In this document: positions 1 through 6,197 of the stretch, piece after piece
How positions within the stretch are numbered: position 1 is the stretch's first letter
Layout of the letters: each line of letters starts with the position of its first letter
DNA from: Hyphomicrobiales bacterium
Lineage (GTDB): Bacteria; Pseudomonadota; Alphaproteobacteria; Rhizobiales; JAJFHC01
NCBI GenBank assembly: GCA_021775835.1
Contig: JAJFHC010000255.1
Span: forward strand, 1-12,954
DNA length: 12,954 nt
Direction of reading: 5' to 3'
Notes under the pieces: model-generated
What the model saw: the letters and a program-made list of their open reading frames with translations, nothing else
Database searches by the model: none
What the model was told of the DNA's origin: nothing
Program-made: the position numbers and the translations under genes

Positions 1-61
1 CAACATTGTGGTCTCCTGTTTCAATGGTTTGGTTCGCACCACCATCAAAACGGAAAACCAT

Positions 62-118
62 CATCTCCTACAAGAGATGCGCCGCTCCCGATTCAGTTCG
101 CTGAAACGGGAGCGGTGT
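62..118. repeat. Two abutting inverted repeats, one with a TTCG tetraloop
   Basis: Hairpin 1 pairs CATCTC (62-67) with GAGATG (74-79) around a 6-base loop. Hairpin 2 is much stronger: CCGCTCCCG (82-90) pairs with CGGGAGCGG (107-115). Inside it, after one A/A mismatch, TTCAG (92-96) pairs with CTGAA (101-105), closing on a TTCG tetraloop (97-100). C80-G117 plus two G-T wobbles can extend the base. Neither strand has a T tract right after hairpin 2, so it is not a textbook intrinsic terminator. It lies about 120 bases past the stop codon of the minus-strand polymerase-like gene. It could stabilise that mRNA's 3' end, be part of a non-coding RNA, or be a folded DNA site of the mobile element. 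Seen: the pairing. Inferred: any role. Confidence 0.6.
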
Positions 119-239
119 CAGATAAAGTCGAAACTAGTTCACATAAAGGCGACTCACATACATCACATTGCTTATAGGCATTGTAGGAGGTGGGAGGCTA
201 TCAGTTGATATAACGCCAATAGCGAAGTCACATACCGAG

Positions 240-1796
240 CTACCCTATCGGACCATACTGCCTCTCCCATTCGCGCTCTCGCTGAATATATCTGTAGTGA
301 TTCTTGATCCAATCCCGTGTCTCTTCGGCAAGATCACGTCCCAAAATCAATGGAAGTGGATCGACAATTCCCTTTGGTCGGTGATAAACCGCTTCATTAA
401 TATCAACCTCTCCTCGCACTCCAACTAATTCCTCGGAGGCTTTGTACATTGCTTCGATTAATGCCCATTCTCCACCTCTGGTCACAATGAATGAATCATG
501 GATGGGTAATGCGGTTATGGGTACGTCAGCATCCAGAAGCTTGATCATAACCCGTTCGGCTATGTCTGAATCTAGTCGTTGCATTGGTCCCCAAGCCTTC
601 GAGAAGAAGTAATCATCAATCGGCTTGTGCATTCGGAGAAGATCCCGGAGTAGGTCGGAATATGGGCGACCAAACACATTCTCAAACTCTTTCCTTCGCA
701 CCTTGTCTCGTGCTGGTTCGGGCAAATTCTCCCATACTAGGGGACGATCCTGAAGCTCAATGTTGGGTGCAAATCTGTGCCATTGGTTTTCGTTTCTGGA
801 CGTTGGATCACTGTTGATGAGTTGATTGAATGCCTTCTTTCCATACGGTCGTACTTCAGGCGGCCAGTCTGGGGGAATGTATGTATCTTTTGGAAGGTCC
901 TGCCCCACGTTGGCGTACATAAAATAGGGCTGGACAGAAATGAAATCCATTTCAACCGTAACCGCCCCTTCTATCTCAATGAACTTTCGATATTTGCCAG
1001 GCAATCCCTGCCACCATCCACCATAGAACCGACCTCCATTCTCATATCCACCAAGAGCAAAAATTCGCCGGAGTGTCCTGTTCGAGAACTCCAAGGGCTC
1101 TCGCGGTTCATCCTCGAGAGCGTCATGGCCAACTATACGGTTCCTCAAATCTTCGTATTCGAGATCTGTGATACTGAGGTTGATGTAGGAGGTTTGCAGG
1201 TTTGCGTTGATACGTCGAACGTTCGCCACTGCAGCATCCAAATCAAAATCACCTGGTTCAGGCAGAGATATGAGATCCTTCTTTTCGTCCTTTACAAAAA
1301 TCACTTGCGCGTCTGGATCGGCTATCATGCTCGTCCAATTCAGTTCGTGATCCCGAAAATAGTCGGCTAGTTGGGGCGTTGCTTTCATCCGCGATGAGAA
1401 CCCTCCGTGACCTGCATCTGCGATGTGGTTTTCAAGGAATCCCGTGTCGTTTAAAAAATCTATCAGCGTGAGAAATATTCGTTCACTTAGGACCGCATGA
1501 TCACTTTGAGCGTCCCAGTAGCCTCCCCCTCTTGCGAAGTTGGGTTTGCCACGGCTGTAACCAATGTATTTCGTATCATCCCCTTCGTGTGCTGATAGGA
1601 GATCAAGCAAGATTATTTCAGCGTGCCGAGAATACTTCGCTTTATCCGCATCGGACATATTGCGTTGTCCTTGTTCCTGTCGATGATGCTCATACATCGA
1701 AACGAACTCGTGTGTGCGTTTGCCTATGTCAACAGACGCAGGCGCCCAATCCGTTCTATTGCGTCGTGAGTTTTTGAGATTGGGCATGTGATTCAC
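240..1796 (-). CDS. Orphan family A / T7-like polymerase palm-domain protein
   Basis: A 518-residue protein with no recognised name, reading from a GTG at 1796; an in-frame ATG at 1787 is an equally good start, and neither has a strong ribosome site. The C-terminal half carries, in the correct order, the palm signatures of single-subunit polymerases. Motif A is VEMDFISVQPYFMYA (281-295, Asp284). A motif B-like segment has Arg316, Lys320/321 and Asn324/328. A helix (SDIAERVMIKL, 410-420) resembles the Pol I helix before motif C. Motif C is LPIHDSFIV (430-438, Asp434). The residue after HD is Ser, as in T7-type RNA polymerases (HDSFG), not Glu as in DNA Pol I. A distinctive GGRFYGGWWQ block (254-263) precedes motif A. 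The first 240 residues show no 3'-5' or 5'-3' exonuclease motif that I can recognise. The gene stands alone in AT-richer DNA next to a tRNA gene, which suggests horizontal transfer. Polymerase activity, template and product are inference; it could also be a replication or defence protein of the element. Confidence 0.8.
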   Translation of the reverse strand: MNHMPNLKNSRRNRTDWAPASVDIGKRTHEFVSMYEHHRQEQGQRNMSDADKAKYSRHAEIILLDLLSAHEGDDTKYIGYSRGKPNFARGGGYWDAQSDHAVLSERIFLTLIDFLNDTGFLENHIADAGHGGFSSRMKATPQLADYFRDHELNWTSMIADPDAQVIFVKDEKKDLISLPEPGDFDLDAAVANVRRINANLQTSYINLSITDLEYEDLRNRIVGHDALEDEPREPLEFSNRTLRRIFALGGYENGGRFYGGWWQGLPGKYRKFIEIEGAVTVEMDFISVQPYFMYANVGQDLPKDTYIPPDWPPEVRPYGKKAFNQLINSDPTSRNENQWHRFAPNIELQDRPLVWENLPEPARDKVRRKEFENVFGRPYSDLLRDLLRMHKPIDDYFFSKAWGPMQRLDSDIAERVMIKLLDADVPITALPIHDSFIVTRGGEWALIEAMYKASEELVGVRGEVDINEAVYHRPKGIVDPLPLILGRDLAEETRDWIKNHYRYIQREREWERQYGPIG

Positions 1797-2253
1797 TCAG
1801 TGCAGCGTAGTTACGTAGATTCATACGATTTTGGATTTCTTGGAAGATACACACTTGGTGCAATGACAGGAAATACAATGTCTATTCGAACTGGCAGAAT
1901 TCTGGGGTTCGTCGTGGCAACTCAGGTATCCCATTCGCTTGCATGTACAGTGTCACTATGGCCAGCGAAACGGCTCCCGTGTGTACAGCCACGTTGTCCC
2001 TGCAAGAGAGTGTCGAAACGATAAATTTCGGCGAGAAAGTCACGAGCATCAATGCACTATAAGGAAACACCCCCAATCCCCCTCGGTGCCCCTCCAAAAT
2101 TGTCCAATCCATGTGAAAACATTCGACCCCTTCCCTACCAAGGAAGATCACAATCCATAGATATCAATTGGTTATGATGATGTAGTGTGCAGAAGGCACT
2201 GTGCACTGCCTGAAACAGGCTATCTCGCAGGCTGACGACAGTCAGACAGGCGT
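1797..2253. other. Gene-free interval inside the AT-richer island section
   Basis: I find no convincing gene here. Short open frames exist on both strands (1882-2151 minus, 1943-2062 plus, 1788-2024 plus), but none has a ribosome site or a familiar protein. The interval should contain the promoter of the minus-strand polymerase-like gene, though I see no clear -35/-10 pair. Near its right end are two small perfect hairpins, GCCTG-AAA-CAGGC (2208-2220) and CTGAC-GACA-GTCAG (2232-2245), just before the tRNA fragment. Confidence 0.5.
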
Positions 2254-2283
2254 GTCGTGATGGGCGTGTAGCTCAGCGGTAGA
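2254..2283 (+). repeat. Inverted 30-bp copy of the tRNA-Val 5' end plus 8 bases upstream
   Basis: These 30 bases are the exact reverse complement of 2473-2502. They cover the first 22 bases of the tRNA-Val gene (acceptor strand and most of the D arm) and the 8 bases in front of it. After 2283 the sequence departs completely. What follows can form a TGACCTG/CAGG-TCA hairpin but has no U33-bearing anticodon loop and no T-arm consensus, so this is a tRNA fragment rather than a second gene. It faces the intact tRNA, about 190 bases away. Such fragments are typical by-products of element integration or rearrangement at tRNA genes; that history is inference. Confidence 0.85.
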
Positions 2284-2377
2284 CGCGAGTGACCTGGCCC
2301 GCAGGGTCATGGCACGACTTCGGTGTACGACTCCCCTAAATCAAAAGAGAGTGTCCAAACGACCATTTGTTGAGAAA

Positions 2378-2405
2378 ATTGTGCACGTGCCCTATATTGT
2401 GCACG
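2378..2405. repeat. Short direct repeat flanking the tRNA 3' end
   Basis: ATTGTGCACG occurs at 2378-2387 and again at 2396-2405, with an 18-base period. Each copy contains the palindrome GTGCAC. The pair lies 15-40 bases beyond the CCA end of the tRNA-Val gene, where an integrase arm site or a small regulator operator could be expected. The repeat is seen; the role is a guess. Confidence 0.4.
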
Positions 2406-2419
2406 GCACTTGGCTGTGA

Positions 2420-2494
2420 TGGTGGGCGTAATAGGGATTGAACCTATGACCCCTTCGATGTCACCGAAGTGCTCTACCGCTGAGCTACACGCCC
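2420..2494 (-). tRNA. tRNA-Val (anticodon GAC), CCA encoded
   Basis: Read on the minus strand from 2494, the gene folds as a full cloverleaf. Acceptor GGGCGTG pairs with TACGCCC (last pair G-T). D stem is GCTC/GAGC with loop AGCGGTA. Anticodon stem CTTCG/CGAAG encloses loop GTGACAT, giving T33 and anticodon GAC. The variable segment is GGGTC, and T stem ATAGG/CCTAT encloses TTCAATC. The discriminator is A (2423) and CCA is encoded (2422-2420). It decodes GUC/GUU valine codons. Its 3' end faces the AT-richer island section, the usual orientation for an element inserted at a tRNA 3' end. Confidence 0.95.
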
Positions 2495-2616
2495 ATCACG
2501 ACGGACCGGTATCCGGGCCGCTCAATAGGGACCATATATCGGGAAAGCCCCGCCCGCGCAAGTCCCGGATTGCGCCGATGGGAAGACAATCGGCAGGACT
2601 GCGAATGAGAGGGTAA

Positions 2617-2976
2617 TCAGGCCGCCATCAGGCGTTCGACCTCGTCCACCAGATCGCGCAGGTGAAACGGCTTGGACAGGACCTTGGCATCCTTCGGGGC
2701 TTCATTGTCGGGATTGAGAGCGACCGCCGCAAATCCTGTGATGAACATGATCTTCATGCCGGGATCGAGTTCGGCCGCACGCCGCGCAAGTTCGATGCCG
2801 TCCATTTCCGGCATCACGATATCGGTCAGCAACAATTCGAATGTCTCATGCTTGACTCGCTCATAGGCACTCATGCCCTCGCCGAATGAAATCACGTCAT
2901 GACCCGCATTCTGCAAAGCCTTGACGAGAAACCGCCGCATGTCCTCATCGTCTTCAGCGAGCAGGATCTTTGCCAT
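2617..2976 (-). CDS. cpdR: CpdR-type single-domain response regulator
   Basis: A 119-residue stand-alone receiver domain with no output domain, the size of CpdR. It has the acidic pocket (Glu8, Asp9, Asp10), phospho-acceptor Asp52 in LLLTDIVMPEMDG, switch Thr80 in MFITGFAAVAL and Lys102 in VLSKPFHLRDLV. The ITGFAAVA and VLSKPFHL segments are hallmarks of alphaproteobacterial CpdR as I know the family. In Caulobacter, unphosphorylated CpdR acts as an adaptor that primes the ClpXP protease and sends it to the cell pole, so that substrates such as PdeA are degraded, while phosphorylation by the CckA-ChpT phosphorelay switches it off. The ATG at 2976 is preceded by GAGAAG, a plausible ribosome site. 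The gene is divergent from the N-formylglutamate amidohydrolase gene, sharing about 240 bases of upstream DNA. A TATAAA at roughly 50 bases before the start may be its -10 box, but I see no good partner -35. Confidence 0.9.
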   Translation of the reverse strand: MAKILLAEDDEDMRRFLVKALQNAGHDVISFGEGMSAYERVKHETFELLLTDIVMPEMDGIELARRAAELDPGMKIMFITGFAAVALNPDNEAPKDAKVLSKPFHLRDLVDEVERLMAA

Positions 2977-3213
2977 TTATCTTCTCGTCCCTTGTCGCGC
3001 CCCAGAGCGCCCACATTCCATTTATATGGTTACGCTCAAGAGGTAAATACCGTGTGAAAAAGTCATCATACTCCGGAAACCCTCGAAACTCGGCGGGGAA
3101 GTGAAATCTTGGTTTATCCGTGGACTCCTCACTCTGATGCTGGCACTGTTTGATCGGGTACGGCGTGGACCGAGAATTGAACATGCTGACTGATGTTACA
3201 TTGCGGACGTGAA

Positions 3214-4113
3214 ATGGAAGATCCAGCGACAATTTTCGACCCCCCGTTCGAGATCAAGTCCCCAGGGGACCATACGGTGCCCATGGTTTTCAACTCGCCC
3301 CACAGCGGCCGTGTCTACCCGGAGTCCTTCCTGCGTACCTCGGCGCTGGACCCGCATGTTCTGCGCAAGTCGGAAGACTATTTCGTCGATCAACTGTTCG
3401 AAAATGTCGTGAACCTTGGTGCACCCCTGATGCATGCCAATTTTCCGCGCGCCTATCTGGATCTCAACCGCGAGCCCTACGAACTCGATCCTCATATGTT
3501 TCTCGACCGCCTGCCCGACTACGTCAACACCCGGTCCCTGCGGGCCGCGGGCGGCCTGGGAACGGTCGCGCGCATCGTGTCCGAAGCAACCGAAATCTAC
3601 ACGGCCAAGATGTCCTTTGGCGAAGCGCAAGCCCGTATCCGGTCACTCTACATCCCCTATCACGAACGTCTGAGGGCATTGCTGCGTTCAACCCGTGAAA
3701 AATTCGACGCCCTGCTGATGATCGATTGCCACTCCATGCCGTCGGCGTTCGGGTCGAAAGCCCGTAACAGCAACGCAAACCGTCCTGACTTTGTTCTGGG
3801 CGACCGCTACGGAACGGCCTGCATCAGCCCGATTACGGACCTCGTGGAGACAGTGCTCAGCCGCATGGGATATTCGGTCGTCAGAAACAAGCCCTACGCC
3901 GGGGGCTATATCACCCATACCTACGGCCGCCCGGCCATCGGCATGCATGTGCTCCAGTTGGAGGTCAACCGGTCGCTTTACGTCGATGAGGACACTCTGG
4001 AGAAACATGGCGGCTTTTACCGCCTGTGCGATGACCTCATGACGGTTGTCGCTGAACTGGTTGATTGCCTGCCGGAACTGACCACGCCCTATCGCGCCGC
4101 CGCGGCTGAGTAA
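3214..4113 (+). CDS. N-formylglutamate amidohydrolase family protein
   Basis: A 299-residue zinc-hydrolase-like protein of the N-formylglutamate amidohydrolase (HutG-type) family. Family landmarks run in order: VFNSPHSGRVYP (25-36), AYLDLNREPYE (80-90), LLMIDCHSMPS (167-177) and YAGGYITHTYGRP (228-240). Family members hydrolyse N-formyl-L-glutamate to formate and glutamate in histidine degradation; no other hut gene is in view, so the real substrate is open. I chose the ATG at 3214 because GGA sits about 7 bases upstream. An ATG at 3193 would add seven residues but has no ribosome site. There is no signal peptide, so it should be cytosolic. It is divergent from cpdR. The next plus-strand gene is 500 bases away, so it is probably transcribed alone. 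Confidence 0.9.
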   Translation: MEDPATIFDPPFEIKSPGDHTVPMVFNSPHSGRVYPESFLRTSALDPHVLRKSEDYFVDQLFENVVNLGAPLMHANFPRAYLDLNREPYELDPHMFLDRLPDYVNTRSLRAAGGLGTVARIVSEATEIYTAKMSFGEAQARIRSLYIPYHERLRALLRSTREKFDALLMIDCHSMPSAFGSKARNSNANRPDFVLGDRYGTACISPITDLVETVLSRMGYSVVRNKPYAGGYITHTYGRPAIGMHVLQLEVNRSLYVDEDTLEKHGGFYRLCDDLMTVVAELVDCLPELTTPYRAAAAE

Positions 4114-4119
4114 ATTTCC

Positions 4120-4154
4120 AAAAAAAGGGCCGTTCACACAATGTGGAACGGCCC
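4120..4154 (-). terminator. Rho-independent terminator of the minus-strand small RNA
   Basis: On the minus strand, GGGCCGTTC (4154-4146) pairs perfectly with GAACGGCCC (4135-4127). Three more pairs (GTG/CAC) and a bulged base lie inside, with a three-base loop. Seven T residues follow directly (complement of the A run 4120-4126). The T run is on the minus-strand side only, so this terminates transcription coming from the right, not the plus-strand hydrolase gene, which ends 6 bases earlier. Confidence 0.85.
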
Positions 4155-4217
4155 AAGTCTAGGGAGGAAACGCCCAGGAAGGGCTGCGCGTTCGACGACC
4201 ATGTCGTCTCAGCGCGC
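4120..4217 (-). ncRNA. Candidate trans-acting small RNA, alpha-r8/MmgR-like
   Basis: A gene-sized minus-strand unit of about 98 bases with its own promoter-like sequence and a strong terminator. From 5' to 3' it shows three hairpins. Hairpin 1 is GCGCG/CGCGC plus GACGAC/GTCGTC closing on ATG (4217-4186). Hairpin 2 is GCCC-TTCCT-GGGC (4184-4172). A single-stranded TTTCCTCCCT (4170-4161) follows, and then the terminator hairpin. The 10-mer UUUCCUCCCU is, from memory, the conserved core of the alpha-r8 family, whose Sinorhizobium member MmgR limits polyhydroxybutyrate storage. It can pair with Shine-Dalgarno sequences of target mRNAs. The 5' end is placed about 7 bases after the proposed -10 box and is uncertain by several bases. 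Structure and motif are seen; family membership is a strong inference. Confidence 0.75.
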
Positions 4218-4223
4218 TAACCT

Positions 4224-4252
4224 AATATTGCATCGCACAAAGAGAATTTCAA
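4224..4252 (-). promoter_or_regulatory. Promoter of the minus-strand small RNA
   Basis: On the minus strand, TTGAAA (4252-4247) is followed after 17 bases by AATATT (4229-4224). The -35 fits the housekeeping sigma consensus at five of six positions and the -10 at four of six. Predicted transcription starts near 4217, just at the base of the first hairpin. The AT-rich DNA upstream could act as an UP element. Confidence 0.5.
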
Positions 4253-4615
4253 GGTTTTTTTGATCATTTGCACAAAAATAATAATTTTAGATCGCAAAAT
4301 ATATTATCTGTTTATTTTCAATAGATTACACTGAAAATGAAACATTATCAGAAAGAAATCTGGTCAATTATCACAGCGATTTGATGAATCAGATCCGCGT
4401 CTGATGCATAGCTATATTGCACTGCACACATCAGGCCCCACACGGTTCAGAATCGGAGCTTCTTTCAATATGCCGACCTGCTGCGATGTATGCACCCGGT
4501 TGGTATTGTGAAACCCGCAATGGTACAACTTTTTGTGATGGAAGCTCCTGTGTCGGCGCCGTGTTGGCTGTCTGAACGATCATTGCAAGTTTGATGACAC
4601 CCGAAAGGTCAGGAA
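4253..4615. other. Non-coding interval before the YceI gene
   Basis: The first 120 bases are strikingly AT-rich (runs such as AATAATAATTTTAG) and then the composition returns to normal. No gene is convincing. A 29-codon frame with three cysteines (4486-4575) lacks a ribosome site. The interval should carry the YceI gene promoter, which I cannot place with confidence. Confidence 0.4.
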
Positions 4616-5287
4616 ATGAAGCCGATGGACCTATTCACGAGTGGAGCGGCACGACATACCAGCGCGAGAGCGGCATTGAAGGCCATATTTCCGGTTGCCA
4701 TGACGACACTGTTGGTCACTGCAACCATGTCGGTTTCCGTTGCACACAGCCAGACCAACGTCATTGCCAAGGCCGGCGGCAACTACACCATCACGCCGGC
4801 AAACATCAAAACCACGTTTCGCGTAAAGCAACTGGGCATCGCTACCGTCACCGGCAGGTTCAAGAGTGTGAAGGGATCGTTTACGCTGTCGCCCAGGAAT
4901 CCGGCGAGAAGCCGCGTCGACGTGACCATCGAGGCTGGTAGCGTCTCCCATTTGAACGAAGGCGTGCAAAAGTTCATGCGAGGTCCCGAACTGCTGCATG
5001 TGACAAAGTTTCCAAAAATCCGGTTCCGTGCCACCAGAGTCAAACAAACCGGGCCGGCGACCGCGACAATGACCGGCAAGCTGACCATCCACAAGAAGAC
5101 CCACCCCATCACGATGAAGGTAAAATTCAGCCGGGCGGGCCGTGATCCCGCGCGCGGCAATCGCTTTACAGCGTCATTCACGGCTGCGGGCAAATTCAAT
5201 CGCAGCACATTCGGCATGACCGCGGGCGGCGGCGTCGTCAGCGACGAGGTCAAGTTCGACATTGATGTTGTCGGCATCCGCCGTTGA
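4616..5287 (+). CDS. YceI-family periplasmic protein
   Basis: A 223-residue exported YceI-like protein. Residues 22-44 form a hydrophobic signal segment, with likely cleavage near AHS-QT (45/46), leaving a mature lipocalin-like beta barrel of about 178 residues. Family signs are YTITPANIKTTFRVKQLGIATVTG early in the mature part (in two stretches, 57-80), GRFKSVKGSF (80-89), FPKIRFRAT (132-140), GKLTIHKKTHPI (154-165) and FNRSTFGMTAGG (194-205). YceI proteins bind isoprenoid chains in the periplasm; the physiological ligand is usually unknown. The ATG at 4616 has AGGA five bases upstream; ATG codons further in (residues 4 and 29) are less well placed. The mature region is rich in Lys and Arg, so the protein is basic. 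It is separated from hisN by 94 bases and could be co-transcribed. Confidence 0.9.
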   Translation: MKPMDLFTSGAARHTSARAALKAIFPVAMTTLLVTATMSVSVAHSQTNVIAKAGGNYTITPANIKTTFRVKQLGIATVTGRFKSVKGSFTLSPRNPARSRVDVTIEAGSVSHLNEGVQKFMRGPELLHVTKFPKIRFRATRVKQTGPATATMTGKLTIHKKTHPITMKVKFSRAGRDPARGNRFTASFTAAGKFNRSTFGMTAGGGVVSDEVKFDIDVVGIRR

Positions 5288-5381
5288 GCAACGTATCCCT
5301 TGGGTGGGCATGAAACTGCTTGAGTGACTCCGGCGAATATGGTCTATCCGCTGTGCATTTCACCAATCAGAGACATCACCG

Positions 5382-6197
5382 ATGGCAGCGAAAGCAACAT
5401 CCCGTGGCACCGATCTTGACGCACTGGTAGCTTTCGCCAACGAACTGGCCGATGCATCGGGGAAGGTCATCCTGCCGTATTTTCGGGCCGGAACGCTTGT
5501 CGACAACAAGGAAGAGGGTCGAAATTTCGACCCCGTGACGGCGGCCGACCGTGAAGCGGAACGCGTCATCCGTGAACGCATTGAAGCAACCTATCCCGAC
5601 CATGGCATCATCGGCGAGGAACTGGGAAGCAAGCCCGGAGAGCGATTTACCTGGATTCTGGATCCGATCGACGGCACCCGGTCCTTTATCACGGGGCTTC
5701 CCTTGTGGGGGACGTTGATCGGCTTGCTCGACGGCGAAACCCCTGTTGTCGGCATGATGGACCAGCCGTACACCCAAGAGCGCTTTGTCGGCACGGCCGA
5801 AAGCAGTCACCTGATCCACAATGGCAATACAACCCGCCTGCGCACCAGCACCAAAACCGACCTCGGTCAGGCCCATCTCGCATCCACGCACCCTGACATG
5901 TTCAAACCCGGCGAAGAAGCAGATGGATTTGCGCGACTGCAATCGGTCGCCCGCATGACCCGCTTTGGCGGCGACTGCTATCTTTACGCCATGCTCGCAG
6001 CCGGCCAGATCGATCTCGTCGTGGAAGCCGGCATGAACACCTACGATATTGCCGGACTGGTCTGTGTCATTGAGGGCGCCGGCGGTGTCGTAACCACCTG
6101 GGACGGCGGTCCCGCCCATCCTGGTGGACGGATGGTGGCGGCTGCAAACCCGGACCTTCACCAGAAAGCATTGGACGTTCTCAAGGCACGATGCTGA
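5382..6197 (+). CDS. hisN: HisN-type histidinol-phosphatase / inositol monophosphatase family
   Basis: A 271-residue Mg-dependent phosphatase of the inositol monophosphatase superfamily. Metal ligands are visible: GEE (Glu79-Glu80), DPIDGT (Asp94, Asp97) and Asp222 in YDIAGLVCVIEGAGG. DPVTAADREAE (50-60) is the usual N-terminal motif. The block RSFITGLPLWGTLIGL (100-115) after DPIDGT is characteristic of the HisN subgroup, which converts histidinol phosphate to histidinol in histidine synthesis; true inositol phosphatases usually read DGTxNF here. The subgroup call rests on that motif, so the substrate is likely but not proven. The protein is cytosolic. The ribosome site before the ATG is weak. 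The 3' end overlaps the convergent hydrolase gene by 40 bases. Confidence 0.85.
   Translation: MAAKATSRGTDLDALVAFANELADASGKVILPYFRAGTLVDNKEEGRNFDPVTAADREAERVIRERIEATYPDHGIIGEELGSKPGERFTWILDPIDGTRSFITGLPLWGTLIGLLDGETPVVGMMDQPYTQERFVGTAESSHLIHNGNTTRLRTSTKTDLGQAHLASTHPDMFKPGEEADGFARLQSVARMTRFGGDCYLYAMLAAGQIDLVVEAGMNTYDIAGLVCVIEGAGGVVTTWDGGPAHPGGRMVAAANPDLHQKALDVLKARC

Noticed and set aside
777..1370. 197-codon plus-strand ORF
   Set aside because: Antisense of the polymerase-like gene, which has ordered motifs; no ribosome site or domain on this strand.
1882..2151. 89-codon minus-strand ORF in the island gap
   Set aside because: Starts at GTG with no ribosome site, resembles no family I know and is overlapped by an equally open frame on the other strand (1943-2062).
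2262..2340. A second functional tRNA gene on the plus strand
   Set aside because: Only the first 22 bases match tRNA-Val. The rest gives no anticodon loop with T33, no T-arm consensus and no pairing partner for the acceptor strand.
2410..2616. 68-codon plus-strand ORF across the tRNA
   Set aside because: It translates the antisense of tRNA-Val and the cpdR-tRNA spacer; the familiar-looking peptide is the well-known artefact of translating a tRNA gene.
2954..3232. 92-codon minus-strand ORF between cpdR and the amidohydrolase gene
   Set aside because: It overlaps both genes and the shared promoter region, with no ribosome site or recognisable domain.
4127..4154. Terminator for the plus-strand N-formylglutamate amidohydrolase gene
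   Set aside because: On the plus strand the hairpin is preceded by the A run and followed by AAGTCTAGGG, so there is no U tract; the terminator works on the minus strand.
4486..4575. 29-codon frame with three cysteines before the YceI gene
   Set aside because: No ribosome site, no conserved pattern that I recognise, and the frame is open by chance upstream as well.
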